DNA of 64,000 nt from Owenweeksia sp963758205 (GTDB lineage: Bacteria; Bacteroidota; Bacteroidia; Flavobacteriales; Schleiferiaceae): positions 1,674,001 through 1,738,000 of the forward strand of contig CAVWUM010000002.1 in assembly GCA_963758205.1 (NCBI GenBank), given 5' to 3'. Positions 33,950-44,186 of the stretch are shown here, one piece after another (position 1 is the stretch's first letter; the number at the start of each line of letters is the position of its first letter). The position numbers and the translations under genes were made by a program. The notes beneath the pieces are model-generated. The model made no database searches. It worked only from the letters and a program-made list of their open reading frames with translations, and was not told the origin of the DNA.

Positions 33950-34979
33950 ATGGATAAGCAGGAGAAAATTGAAAACTTTGACCCAAACGGATTTGCTACC
34001 ACCACCAATCTGTTTGGTTTGCCCTTTAATTATGCCGAATCAGAAACTGTAGTTCTACCAGTGCCCTGGGAGGTAACTGTTAGTTACTCAGCGGGTACGG
34101 CTGATGGCCCCGAAGCCATTGAAAAGGCTTCATTACAGGTTGATTTGTTTGATGCTTTTTTACCGGATGCCTGGAAGCGCGGAATATTTATGTTACCTGT
34201 GGATCAGGAGTTATCAGTAAAAAGCTATAGATACCGCCAAATGGCTGAACAGCACATTTCCAGTTTAGAGGCCAATGAGGAGAGACCCGGATTTATTGAA
34301 AGACATAAACGAGGCTTGCGAGGAAATGGTGAACTGGACAAAAGCCCAATGCCGCCAGATACTTGCCGATGGCAAGCGACTGGCCTTGCTTGGTGGAGAT
34401 CACAGCACCCCTTTAGGGTATATACATGCCCTGGCCGAAAAGCATGAGAAATTCGGCATTTTACAAATTGATGCGCATGCAGATTTGCGTGTAGCCTATG
34501 AAGGCTTTACATATTCACATGCATCAATAATGTACAATGCCTTACAAACAGGTCAAGTTCAAAAGCTTGTACAGGTAGGCATCCGCGATTATTGCCAGTC
34601 GGAAAATGAAATGATACAGAACTCAAATGGCCGTATTGTAACATTTTTTGACCGTGAGCTCAAAAGTGCCCGTTACCGGGGAAAATCATGGGAGGCTCAG
34701 TGTGAGGAAATTGTGAGTCAGTTGCCGGATAAAGTATACCTGAGTTTTGATATTGATGGCCTTGATCCTAAACTTTGTCCCAATACAGGCACTCCTGTAG
34801 CCGGAGGATTTGAAGTGGAAGAAGTGCTATTTCTACTAGAAAAAGTAATGGAAAGTGGAAAGGAAATTATAGGTCTTGATCTAAATGAAGTGGCCCCAGG
34901 TGAAGATGAGTGGGACGCCAACGTGGGTGCCCGCCTTCTTTACAAGCTTTGCAACATCATGGCAGCTTCTGCCAAATAG
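33950..34979 (+). pseudogene. speB: agmatinase/ureohydrolase family protein, interrupted by a frameshift
   Basis: Binuclear Mn hydrolase of the arginase family; here probably agmatinase (agmatine to putrescine and urea). The ATG at 33950 begins MDKQEKIENF. The first frame runs to about ISSLEANEE and then turns to nonsense, stopping at 34447; the next frame carries DPDLLKDINEACEEMV on to 34979. One extra A near 34283 explains it and gives a protein of about 342 residues. Metal ligands are visible: GGDHSTPLG, DAHADLR, and SFDIDGLDP. Formimidoylglutamase or arginase remain possible, but the nearby arginine decarboxylase favours agmatinase. Confidence 0.78.
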
Positions 34980-35015
34980 ATAAGTTCAACCAACTAACCT
35001 AAACTCAAAACTAAT

Positions 35016-35741
35016 ATGCCACTTTACAAAACCGACCCTAAGAAGATACTGTTTTTGGATATTGAAACGGTAAGCCGTGTTGCGGAATTTACCGAACTGG
35101 AGCCGGAGTGGCAAAGCTTGTGGGATGGCAAAACACAGTATCAGAGGGGAGAAGATGTAAGTCCGGCAGAATATTATCCCAAGCGGGCCGCAGTAATGGC
35201 TGAATTTGGCAAGGTAGTATGCATTTCGTGCGGTTATCTTAATAAGGCTGATGGTAAAAGAGTTTTCCGCATAAAATCTTTTTTTGGTGATGATGAGCAT
35301 AAATTGCTAAGTGATTTTGCAGAAATGCTCAAAAACCATTTTGACAGAACACATGTATTATGTGCCCATAATGGTAAGGAGTTCGACTTCCCTTATCTTT
35401 CAAGAAGGATGATAGCCCAGGGCATAGCATTGCCGGATTGTTTAAATACCAGTGGGTTAAAGCCATGGGAAGTGCCCCACCTCGATACAATGGAGATGTG
35501 GAAGTTTGGCGACTGGAAAAGTTATACCAGCATAAAGTTGCTGGCCGCGCTCTTCAATATCCCAACACCAAAAGATGATATAGATGGAAGTATGGTAGGC
35601 GAAGTGTATTGGAAGGAAAAAGACCTGCAAAGGATAGTTACTTATTGCCAGAAGGATACGGTAACAGTGGCTCGTGTTTTCCTTAAAATGGAGGGCCTGC
35701 CTACTATTAATGATGATGAAATTGTGATTAACAATGACTGA
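35016..35741 (+). CDS. DnaQ-like 3'-5' exonuclease (PolB-exonuclease type)
   Basis: A 241-residue DEDD-type exonuclease with FLDIETV (Exo I), CAHNGKEFDFPYL (Exo II) and YCQKDTVTV (Exo III). The layout matches the stand-alone predicted exonucleases related to the PolB proofreading domain. It overlaps the next gene by 8 bp, so the two are coupled, though a functional link between an exonuclease and a peptide ABC ATPase is not obvious. Confidence 0.85.
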   Translation: MPLYKTDPKKILFLDIETVSRVAEFTELEPEWQSLWDGKTQYQRGEDVSPAEYYPKRAAVMAEFGKVVCISCGYLNKADGKRVFRIKSFFGDDEHKLLSDFAEMLKNHFDRTHVLCAHNGKEFDFPYLSRRMIAQGIALPDCLNTSGLKPWEVPHLDTMEMWKFGDWKSYTSIKLLAALFNIPTPKDDIDGSMVGEVYWKEKDLQRIVTYCQKDTVTVARVFLKMEGLPTINDDEIVINND

Positions 35742-37401
35742 AAAGCCTCTTTTGGCAGTAGATAGTTTAACCATTAAGGTAGGCGATGCCTCTTTGGTTA
35801 ATAACCTGAGTTTTGAGCTGTTTAAGGGTAAAACTCTGGGGATCGTTGGTGAATCTGGCTCCGGCAAATCCCTTACCTCATTGGCTATTATGGGTTTGCT
35901 TAGCAAAGCTCTTAGCTCTACGGGCACAATTATCTACAAAGGAAAGAATGTTCTCAAATTTACAGAGGCAGACTTTCTAAAAATCAGGGGGAATGAAATT
36001 TCAATGATTTTTCAGGAGCCTATGACGGCTCTTAATCCCACAATGAAATGTGGCCGGCAGGTGGTGGAAATAATACTGCGTCACCTGGATGTTTCAAAAT
36101 CGGAGGCGCATGATCGGGTTATTGAGCTTTTTAAAAAGGTGGAGCTACCCAGGTCGGGTATCATTTTTGAAAGCTATCCGCACCAGATTAGTGGCGGACA
36201 AAAACAGAGGGTAATGATTGCCATGGCCATTGCCTGTAAACCCAAAATACTTATTGCGGATGAGCCCACCACTGCCTTAGATGCTACCGTACAGGGAGGG
36301 ATTTTAAGACTTTTAAACGAACTGCGCGATGAGTATGGTATGGGTATGATATTTATAAGCCATGACCTGGGTGTAGTTAAAAATGTGGCTGATGATATTT
36401 TGGTGATGTATCAGGGCAAGACCATGGAGTATGGCCCGTCAAATCAAATTTTTACAAATCCCCAAAACCCATATACCAAAGGTTTGCTGGCCTGCCGCCC
36501 TACGCCACAAACCAGTTTTGAAAGACTGCCGATGGTGGGTGACTTTATGAAAGGTATACGGCCAAAGCTAAAACTCAGAACCCGGGAGGGCCGGGAAAGA
36601 CAACTGGCTGCTCTGCTGGAAGCCAAACCACTCTTACGAATAAAGGATGTAAATAAGGTGTTTGGCGGGGGAAAGGGTCTTTTTAAAAAAGCAGATGAAG
36701 TACAGGCTCTTAGCGCTGTGGAGCTATCACTTTATCAGGGAGAAACCCTTGGTTTAGTAGGTGAGTCAGGTTCGGGGAAAACAACATTAGGCAGAATACT
36801 TTGCGGACTGGAAAAAGCAAGTAGCGGTGCTATTTTTTACAAGAATAAGGACATTACGAACCTGAATGGAGCGGGTTGGCGAAAGCTGCATAAAGAGGTT
36901 CAGATCATTTTTCAGGATCCTTTTTCTTCATTAAATCCCAGAATTAAAGTTGGTGAAGTGCTAATGGAGGTTATGAAGGTGCAAACCGGTTTAAGCAAAA
37001 AGCAGCGAAAAAGTAAGAGCATGGAACTACTTGAAAAAGTGGGGCTTAAAGCTGATTACTTCAACAGGTATCCTCATGAGTTTTCGGGTGGCCAGCGGCA
37101 ACGTATCGGAATTGCCCGCGCCCTTGCGGTAAATCCAAAATTTATTGTTTGTGATGAATCCGTAAGTGCCCTTGATGTTTCTGTCCAAGCCCAGATATTA
37201 AATCTACTGAATGACCTTAAGGACGAGTTTGGTTTTACCTACCTATTTATATCTCATGATCTTGCTGTGGTAAAATATTTCGCAGATCGCATTGTGGTTA
37301 TGAAAGATGGCCACTTGGTGGAAGAGGGCCAATCCGATTACCTCTATGAAAATCCACAAACCGGTTATACAAAGAGGCTGATTGCTTCTACTTTTGAGTA
37401 A
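35734..37401 (+). CDS. double ABC ATPase (DppD-DppF fusion, YejF-like)
   Basis: A 555-residue protein with two complete ABC domains of oligopeptide type. Walker A is GESGSGKS in the first and GESGSGKT in the second; signatures are ISGGQKQR and FSGGQRQR; Walker B segments are ILIADEPTTALDA and FIVCDESVSALDV. The second copy has Ser after Asp-Glu, a small change from Pro. It energises uptake of peptides or nickel-like cargo; the permease and binding-protein genes are not next to it, so they must be elsewhere. Confidence 0.88.
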   Translation: MTEKPLLAVDSLTIKVGDASLVNNLSFELFKGKTLGIVGESGSGKSLTSLAIMGLLSKALSSTGTIIYKGKNVLKFTEADFLKIRGNEISMIFQEPMTALNPTMKCGRQVVEIILRHLDVSKSEAHDRVIELFKKVELPRSGIIFESYPHQISGGQKQRVMIAMAIACKPKILIADEPTTALDATVQGGILRLLNELRDEYGMGMIFISHDLGVVKNVADDILVMYQGKTMEYGPSNQIFTNPQNPYTKGLLACRPTPQTSFERLPMVGDFMKGIRPKLKLRTREGRERQLAALLEAKPLLRIKDVNKVFGGGKGLFKKADEVQALSAVELSLYQGETLGLVGESGSGKTTLGRILCGLEKASSGAIFYKNKDITNLNGAGWRKLHKEVQIIFQDPFSSLNPRIKVGEVLMEVMKVQTGLSKKQRKSKSMELLEKVGLKADYFNRYPHEFSGGQRQRIGIARALAVNPKFIVCDESVSALDVSVQAQILNLLNDLKDEFGFTYLFISHDLAVVKYFADRIVVMKDGHLVEEGQSDYLYENPQTGYTKRLIASTFE

Positions 37402-37405
37402 CTCC

Positions 37406-40327
37406 CTAATCCACAATAACAAATTTGTGGGTTTCTACAGCGGTCTCTGATTGTATCTCAATAAAATAGATTCCAGGATTAAATCGGGAAACATCAACCA
37501 GGAAGTTATTGGGGGCAAAACTCTCGGAGTGATGATGTATCAGTTGGCCATTTTGAGTATAAACCCGAACAGAGGTAGGGGGGGTGGCCTGGTTTGCTGA
37601 TTCTACATGTAGTAAAGAGGATGCAGGATTAGGGTAGATGTAAAAACTCTTATTCTTGGCCTGTGAATCGCCAGGGGTAGGCACGAGATTGAGCCGAAGA
37701 CTGTATAATGCGGCCTCGTAGCGCCAGTTGTCGCCACACTCAAATTCGCGCATTGTAAGCAACCTGGCTGGTTTATTACCTTCTGAAATAAGGTGGTAGG
37801 CTGTGTTTCTTCCCTTGTCCGATTTTAAAGGCCAGTCGCCCAGGTATGGATCCTTAGAAAGGTGGGTTTCATTTTCGCTCCAGCTTTTGGTCGTCTCATT
37901 AAATCCATAAATAGATATGCCGGTTTCCTGATGATTTGAACCGATAATCATTAATTCATCCCCTTTATGGTTGGTGTCGAGCTCACCAATCAATAGGGAA
38001 AGGTTATCAATATCCAAAGGGTAATTCCAACCTTTAAAGTGATCGTACAAACTGGCACTCCACAACCATTGCCATTGTCCGTTTTTAATGGTAGATAGAA
38101 CAGCGCCATTGCCAAAGGCCAGCACCTCATCATATCCATCTCCATTAAAATCGCCACTGTAAAAGCTGTTATTGTAATCAAAAAGAACAGCGGGAGCGGT
38201 GAGTGAAGATAGCTTTTCGGATAAATGATATCTATTGTTACGTACTGTATATCCATACAGCTTTACTTGCCTGTTTGCCTGATCTATAAAAAGAATATCC
38301 TCTTGTCCGTCACCATCAAAATCACCGCTTAGAATGGAGCTTTTCTTCACTAGTTCCTGCATGTAGGGCTCTGAGTGTGATAGCTGTTGCTGGCCGGTAG
38401 AATCGAAAGAGTATAATCCAAGGCCCATCCCCAGGGTTAAAATTTCATCTCTTCCATTACCGGTAAAATCTCCGGCCCACACCTTTGTTAGGTTTTGGGG
38501 TAGGGTAGTACTAAAGTGAGTTTGCCAGTTATGCCCATCAAACTCCATTAATCGGGATTTTCCATTTTTATCAATAAGCAAAACCTCAGGATTTACGGTT
38601 TCAATAAAATGCCCGCTTACAACCAAATCTTTTGAGTTAAGGTTCCAATCCCCCAGGTTTCCGCCACCCAGGTTATTCCAGTTTCTCATAAAAACAGGGT
38701 TTTCATCGGCACCCTGCTCTACGGGTACATCGGCAAAAAACGGAAGCCCAAGGTCGCTATCTTTTGTACTAAGCCATGGGCCGTAATAAATCCTTTTGTT
38801 ATGATTGTAGTAGGCGGAGGGGTAAATTGAAATTTTCTCCAGCCTAATGGTATCTTCAAGATGTAGGGTAAGCTTATTATGGTCAATCACCAATTTTGAA
38901 ATCTTTACCGGGTCATAATCCTGATCAAAAAAGTAATCCTTAAGACTTACACTTTGGCCAGCGTCATTCGTGTCTATTAATTCAATATCAAAAGTGAATT
39001 CAAGAGTAAGTTGATTTGACTTTCTGTTTAGCGAGGCCTTTTTAATTTCATTCGGCAAAACCTCTTTAGATGTACTGTCCAGTGTTTTGTAAATCAAGCC
39101 ACTAAGAGACTTATGTATGCGGTTGGCCAAAAACTCCATACCCAAACGGTTGTAGTGGCAGGGGTTGTTGTTATATGTGTTAAAATGAACTTCATCATTT
39201 GACATTTGCCATACTGATAGGCCCGAGGTGGGTATCAACTCCGCCATGGGGTTACTGATGCAAACCTGCCGCTGAGCTTCCCTGATGGCATAGGCGCCTC
39301 TACCGGCCTCCTCAAGGCAGGATGTGTTCAGCTGAAAAACAAAAACTTTTTGCAGGCTTGGCATGTCTTGTACCCATTCTGCTATCAAAGAGTTTAGTAG
39401 ATCAGCATAATGGGATTTGCAGGGACTCGTGGTGCCGTCTGACTCCCCCTGATACCATAATATATACTTTAGAGAATGGAGTGCGCCTGCCCTTTTCAGC
39501 TTTGAGAGGAGGTATTGCCTCAGGTTATAGCCTTCCGGGTTTTTATGGATTATCGTTCCGTCAGCGTCTATCAGTATTTGTACAGGTGGTGAGTTTTTAA
39601 AGTGCTGATTAATTGATGAGCCACTCATAGCCGCGTTGATAACCCCTACCGGTATACGATTATTCTTTATTATATTATGTTGAAGCTTTAATGGCCACCC
39701 CCCGGAGTGGTGCAGGTCGTAAAAAATGGAACCTGCAGGTCCCCAACCTTTCCACAAATAGGATTCCTTAGCGGCCTCAAGGCCCCAAAGGCCCTGCCCT
39801 ACGGCTCTGGCATACCGGTCAGCATAATCCTTATTAAAGGTATATCCATCCATAACGTATTCAGCATCAGGCCCACCCAGGTCGGAGGTGGCGTTGCTTT
39901 GGCCCAGCACAGCATACACATCTCCACACACAAGATTTTCAAATGAAACTATTCGTTGGCCACGATGGTACAGTTCAAAAGTCCACTCCCTAAGCTCTGC
40001 CGGTATGCGCACCTCAACTTCAAATGTGCTATCTGCATTTAAAGTGATAGGGAGGGAGCTGATAGGATAAAAATTAGTGATGTATTTATACCGGCTTTTC
40101 CTGGCAAGGATTAAAGGTCCGGAGCTAAATAACTTGCCCTTTATAGTTACTGTGCACTTGTCCACGTTATCACGCTGATATACCTGGTAGTTAGTAGGAG
40201 ATTCAGTCAACTCCAAAATGGCAGCGGGTTTCCGCTGGCCTATTGCACGTATTTGTGAGGCGCAAATGAGAATAGTAAGTAGAAAAATCTTTAGTAAGGC
40301 CTTTCTGTACATCCTGCTTTTTTTCAA
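37406..40327 (-). CDS. secreted SGNH carbohydrate esterase (CE6-like) with FG-GAP repeats and T9SS sorting domain
   Basis: A 973-residue exported protein, convergent with the ABC gene (4 bp apart). Domains in order: signal peptide (cut near AIGQ), beta-sandwich, SGNH/sialate O-acetylesterase-like domain with GQSNATS (Ser nucleophile), LWYQGESD and DEVHFN (catalytic Asp/His) at about 145-400, three or more VCBS blades (DFTGNGRDEI, DFDGDGQEDI, DFNGDGYDEV) at about 600-800, and a type A sorting domain (FYIYPNPASSLLHVES) at the end. It likely deacetylates a polysaccharide at the cell surface. The start could also be 40312. Confidence 0.85.
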   Translation of the reverse strand: MKKSRMYRKALLKIFLLTILICASQIRAIGQRKPAAILELTESPTNYQVYQRDNVDKCTVTIKGKLFSSGPLILARKSRYKYITNFYPISSLPITLNADSTFEVEVRIPAELREWTFELYHRGQRIVSFENLVCGDVYAVLGQSNATSDLGGPDAEYVMDGYTFNKDYADRYARAVGQGLWGLEAAKESYLWKGWGPAGSIFYDLHHSGGWPLKLQHNIIKNNRIPVGVINAAMSGSSINQHFKNSPPVQILIDADGTIIHKNPEGYNLRQYLLSKLKRAGALHSLKYILWYQGESDGTTSPCKSHYADLLNSLIAEWVQDMPSLQKVFVFQLNTSCLEEAGRGAYAIREAQRQVCISNPMAELIPTSGLSVWQMSNDEVHFNTYNNNPCHYNRLGMEFLANRIHKSLSGLIYKTLDSTSKEVLPNEIKKASLNRKSNQLTLEFTFDIELIDTNDAGQSVSLKDYFFDQDYDPVKISKLVIDHNKLTLHLEDTIRLEKISIYPSAYYNHNKRIYYGPWLSTKDSDLGLPFFADVPVEQGADENPVFMRNWNNLGGGNLGDWNLNSKDLVVSGHFIETVNPEVLLIDKNGKSRLMEFDGHNWQTHFSTTLPQNLTKVWAGDFTGNGRDEILTLGMGLGLYSFDSTGQQQLSHSEPYMQELVKKSSILSGDFDGDGQEDILFIDQANRQVKLYGYTVRNNRYHLSEKLSSLTAPAVLFDYNNSFYSGDFNGDGYDEVLAFGNGAVLSTIKNGQWQWLWSASLYDHFKGWNYPLDIDNLSLLIGELDTNHKGDELMIIGSNHQETGISIYGFNETTKSWSENETHLSKDPYLGDWPLKSDKGRNTAYHLISEGNKPARLLTMREFECGDNWRYEAALYSLRLNLVPTPGDSQAKNKSFYIYPNPASSLLHVESANQATPPTSVRVYTQNGQLIHHHSESFAPNNFLVDVSRFNPGIYFIEIQSETAVETHKFVIVD

Positions 40328-40385
40328 GTTTTCGAAGATAGTTTAATACAGTTACTCGTGGTGTTAAAATCTGGGTGGTGATTCT

Positions 40386-41525
40386 TTATATCAGGGTAGT
40401 ATCAAAAAAAAGGAAACTCATTGGTATGTACACTATTAACAGAAGCAATACGGCTATAAGTATTGCACGTGTGCTAAGGCCTGTAATTAAAAATACTGAC
40501 GGGAGCAATAAGGCTTCTGCACGATACATACTCAGGTTACCACCGATTGTCCAGGGGAATAGTATATATAGCGTGAAGTATATAAATACCAACAATTGCA
40601 GTCCGCGCCTGAACTGTTTCATAAATGCAAAGGCGATCAAAGCCATAAGGTAGGCCAGAAGTACTAAGGCCGATTGTAAATGGGGGAAATCCTTAACCGT
40701 TAGCTTTTTTAGGTTTATGTCAGAAAAGCTTTTATAAATATTGGTGATTGGGTTGTGTATTCCATGTCCATACTTATCCTGAACCTTAATAAAAGCATCC
40801 CAGTGGCCAACTTCAAAGTGTAGAATGGTAAAAAACAACAAAACTCCCAATAGGCCTGATGCCAATGGAAGAACAGCTTTTTTAGCATTCAACAAGAATT
40901 GTGACCGTTCTATTAATACTAAATAAGTGACAATTACTACGGCCAATAAAAAGCCTGTAGGATATAAAAAGCTGCAAATAAGTATGGATAAACTGCCCGC
41001 CCATAGGTTGTGCCGCATGACGAAATAAAATGCTAAAAGCACAAAAAACAGTACAGCTGAAATTGGAAACACTGCATTGTAATAAATCCCACCAAAAAAG
41101 AAACAAGCCGAGAAAAGCAGCAGGAAAGCCTTAAAACTAAAACTTTTAACATCGGCTAATACCAATATCAGGATTAATGTGCCTACTAAAAATACTTTTG
41201 AAATAATTGCCCCGAGTACTTCAGCGGATCCCCCAAAATATGTTGCGAGGCGGATAAGGTAGGGGTAGCCCGGAAACCAGCCTGTATTACCACAAAAATA
41301 AATTGAATCATCACCAAAACCGGGAATACCTGAGCAAGACATAAACTCATAACCCTTTTTGGCTATAGCCAGATAGTGCCCGGAATCCGCCCTTATCCAA
41401 TTGAGGTTATTGAAATAAGAATAGTCCATGTAGGCCAGTATACAGGCCAAAATTCCCTGTGTGGCTAAAAATGCCAGCAAGGCCATGGCCAATCTGTTTA
41501 CAAATACTGACTTTAATAATTGCAC
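40386..41525 (-). CDS. PIG-V-like membrane mannosyltransferase
   Basis: A 379-residue protein with about 10 hydrophobic helices. The motif RADSGHYLAIAKKGY after helix 1 followed by WFPGYPYLIRL matches PIG-V/GT-C enzymes, where the Asp takes part in catalysis with a polyprenyl-phosphate sugar donor. It starts the run of envelope-glycan genes and has a 58-bp gap to the esterase gene downstream. Confidence 0.65.
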   Translation of the reverse strand: MQLLKSVFVNRLAMALLAFLATQGILACILAYMDYSYFNNLNWIRADSGHYLAIAKKGYEFMSCSGIPGFGDDSIYFCGNTGWFPGYPYLIRLATYFGGSAEVLGAIISKVFLVGTLILILVLADVKSFSFKAFLLLFSACFFFGGIYYNAVFPISAVLFFVLLAFYFVMRHNLWAGSLSILICSFLYPTGFLLAVVIVTYLVLIERSQFLLNAKKAVLPLASGLLGVLLFFTILHFEVGHWDAFIKVQDKYGHGIHNPITNIYKSFSDINLKKLTVKDFPHLQSALVLLAYLMALIAFAFMKQFRRGLQLLVFIYFTLYILFPWTIGGNLSMYRAEALLLPSVFLITGLSTRAILIAVLLLLIVYIPMSFLFFDTTLI

Positions 41526-41643
41526 TGGATTTTATTGATAGCGTTATATGTGGCTGCAATGGTATTAAATATATGGCTTGTGACTAAGTGGGCGTAGCTA
41601 ACTCTCAATTTCTGGTTATTTTCACACCCTCCTAAAGGTTTCA

Positions 41644-43053
41644 ATGGTATTTAGCAGCAACCTGTTTTTACTGGCTTTTTTGCCGGTTTTTTTTGTGGTG
41701 TACTACCTCATGCCCTATCGGTTAAAAAATGGCTGGGCTCTGGCAGGTAGCACAGCATTTTACGCATGGGGTGCTCCGCTTTTTGTTTTTGTACTATTTG
41801 CCAGTATCACCTTTGATTTTTATGCCGTAAAGCAATTTGACCGTACGACCAATAGAAAAATCTGGCTATGGCTGTCCGTCATCCTTAATGTGGGTTTGCT
41901 GGCCTATTTTAAGTACGCCAACTTTTTTGTGGATAATGTCAATTCGCTACTGGCGGGAATGGGTTTTAGCGCTGTAAGCTGGACCGCTGTAGTACTGCCC
42001 ATCGGTATTTCATTCTTCACTTTTCAAAAAATAAGCTACGTAATTGATGTGTACCGTGGGGTACGCAAACCCCTCAATAGTCTGGCAGACCATGCCCTTT
42101 ACGTGATTCTATTTCCACAGCTTATAGCTGGCCCTATTGTTCGCTATAGCGAGATAGCGGATGAGCTCAAGGACAGAAAACAAAACCTGAATGCCGACAA
42201 CAGATTATTGGGTTTATTCAGGTTTTCGCTGGGGTTGGCCAAAAAGGTATTAATAGCCAATGTGCTTGGCGCTGAAGCTGATAAAATGTTCGCCATACCT
42301 GTTGGGGAATTAAAAACTGACCAGGCATGGTATGGAGCTATCTGCTATACTTTTCAGATCTATTTCGATTTTTCAGGTTACTCGGATATGGCCATAGGCC
42401 TTGGCCGTATGATGGGCTTTAAATTTCCTGAAAACTTTAATAACCCCTACATCTCCAAAAGCATTACGGAGTTCTGGAGGCGCTGGCATATCACCCTCAG
42501 CAGCTGGATGCGCGATTACCTCTACATTCCCCTTGGCGGAAACAGGGTATCTACCAAAAGGCTTTATGTCAACTTATGGACGGTTTTTATCATTTCCGGT
42601 TTATGGCATGGCGCAGCCTGGACCTTTGTAATCTGGGGTGCTTACCATGGTTTCTTCCTGGTGATAGAGCGGATGTTTCTGTTGAAAGTATATGAGCAGA
42701 TACCGGGCATTTTACGCACGGGTATTATTTTTATAATCGTTGTTTTTGGCTGGGTGTTTTTCCGCGCAAGCGACTTTGAAACAGCAATAGGTTTTATTAA
42801 AAGCATGTTTGCCTTTGATTTTGCCCATTTTGATAAACCATCAGAAGTAGAGCTTACCCTGCCCATTGCCGTGGCATTTTCATTTTTTGCACTACTACCC
42901 AAGGTGGAAGAGTGGCAACATCGAATGTTATTTAATCCACCCGGCCTTTGGCGCACACTGGCTTTTTCATTTGTAACTTTTGTTTTATTGGTCGTTTGTA
43001 TAAGTGTAATCGCCAGCACTGGTTTTAATCCGTTTATCTATTTCAGGTTTTGA
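41644..43053 (+). CDS. MBOAT family membrane O-acyltransferase (AlgI-like)
   Basis: A 469-residue inner-membrane protein with about 10-11 helices. MBOAT landmarks are FWRRWHITLSSWMRDYLYIPLGGN and the catalytic His H322 in SGLWHGAAW. These enzymes pass acetyl or other acyl groups across the membrane to a periplasmic partner that esterifies a polymer. The partner is the next gene, which overlaps at TTGA. Confidence 0.92.
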   Translation: MVFSSNLFLLAFLPVFFVVYYLMPYRLKNGWALAGSTAFYAWGAPLFVFVLFASITFDFYAVKQFDRTTNRKIWLWLSVILNVGLLAYFKYANFFVDNVNSLLAGMGFSAVSWTAVVLPIGISFFTFQKISYVIDVYRGVRKPLNSLADHALYVILFPQLIAGPIVRYSEIADELKDRKQNLNADNRLLGLFRFSLGLAKKVLIANVLGAEADKMFAIPVGELKTDQAWYGAICYTFQIYFDFSGYSDMAIGLGRMMGFKFPENFNNPYISKSITEFWRRWHITLSSWMRDYLYIPLGGNRVSTKRLYVNLWTVFIISGLWHGAAWTFVIWGAYHGFFLVIERMFLLKVYEQIPGILRTGIIFIIVVFGWVFFRASDFETAIGFIKSMFAFDFAHFDKPSEVELTLPIAVAFSFFALLPKVEEWQHRMLFNPPGLWRTLAFSFVTFVLLVVCISVIASTGFNPFIYFRF

Positions 43054-44174
43054 AAAAGCTTAAAAACATATTGTTTTTCGGATTACTGGGCCTACTATGC
43101 CTACCACTGTTTCAGCAGGTTTTTAAGCCCTTTGAGCAAAGGCCTCTATCGGGTGCCTATAATTTACCTGATACTGTTCCGCTTACGCTGGGAAATTGGG
43201 CGAGTGGTCAGTTTCAGGACAAGTACAGCCCGTTTTATGAGTATGACATTGGTTTCAGACCCTCTTTCGTAAGGCTCCGCAATCAGCTTTATTACTGGAC
43301 GTATCATAAATCCACCAATTATATTTCGGTTGGTAAGCAGGATCAGTTGTACGCCTGGAATTACTGGGCACCCTACTGGGGTTTGGATTTGGTTACTGAA
43401 GATTCTGTTGCGGCACGTGTGCAAAGAGTTGCCCTGCTTAGGGAGAAACTGGACTCTATGGGTGTTCCGCTACTGGTTGTAGTAGGTGCCAACAAAGTGC
43501 GGTATATGCCTGAGTACTTACCTGATGATCTTCAGCAGGAAGAACGCTTGCCCAACAATTACCAAAATTATTTACCAGCTTTTAGAAAGGCGGGCATCAC
43601 CGTTGTAGATTTTAACGCGGTATTTTCCGGTTTAAAGCCGAAGGTGGGCAAAGCCATGTTTCCAAATACAGGCACGCATTGGTCGGCCTATGGTATGGGT
43701 ATGTGCCTGGATAGCATTATCAGTTTTGCCGATCGTAACCAAAATGATGCATTACATAACCTTACGGTGGATGGCTTTATAAAGCGCGACAGCATAGTAG
43801 AATCCGATATTGATCTTAGTAATGATTTAAATCTATGGTTCCCGATTGATCGGCAGCCCAACCTGTTTCCTGATATTGAGATATCGAAGAATGGTCGCAA
43901 GGCCCGCCTGTTTGTTATTGGCGACAGTTTTTACTGGAACCTCTATCAACTTGATGCCTTTTATGAGGTGGTTGATTCAAGCAGCCATTATTGGTACTAC
44001 AACAATACGGATATCGCCTTTAACGGAGAGCGCCACCCGGTGGAGGAATATAACCCGGTAGAGTTGGCCGCAGAGGCAGATGCTGTAATTTTATTGGCCA
44101 CCGAGGCAAATTTGCACTTGTTTCCTTTTGAATTTCCGAAGGAGTTTTTACAGCGCCTTTCAGAAAAGAAATGA
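43050..44174 (+). CDS. AlgJ/AlgX-like SGNH acyltransferase
   Basis: A 374-residue periplasmic protein anchored by an N-terminal helix, starting with TTG at 43050 overlapping the MBOAT stop (TTGA). It has GTHWS at 208-212, in the place where AlgX/AlgJ have DTHW, and a GDSF nucleophile motif (about residue 290). The Asp-to-Gly change is seen in many Bacteroidota homologues, so it may be a subfamily trait. It likely receives acyl groups from the MBOAT partner and O-acetylates a surface polysaccharide or glycan. The alginate name describes the family, not the substrate. Confidence 0.85.
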   Translation: MKKLKNILFFGLLGLLCLPLFQQVFKPFEQRPLSGAYNLPDTVPLTLGNWASGQFQDKYSPFYEYDIGFRPSFVRLRNQLYYWTYHKSTNYISVGKQDQLYAWNYWAPYWGLDLVTEDSVAARVQRVALLREKLDSMGVPLLVVVGANKVRYMPEYLPDDLQQEERLPNNYQNYLPAFRKAGITVVDFNAVFSGLKPKVGKAMFPNTGTHWSAYGMGMCLDSIISFADRNQNDALHNLTVDGFIKRDSIVESDIDLSNDLNLWFPIDRQPNLFPDIEISKNGRKARLFVIGDSFYWNLYQLDAFYEVVDSSSHYWYYNNTDIAFNGERHPVEEYNPVELAAEADAVILLATEANLHLFPFEFPKEFLQRLSEKK

Positions 44175-44186
44175 TTTAAGATTCTT

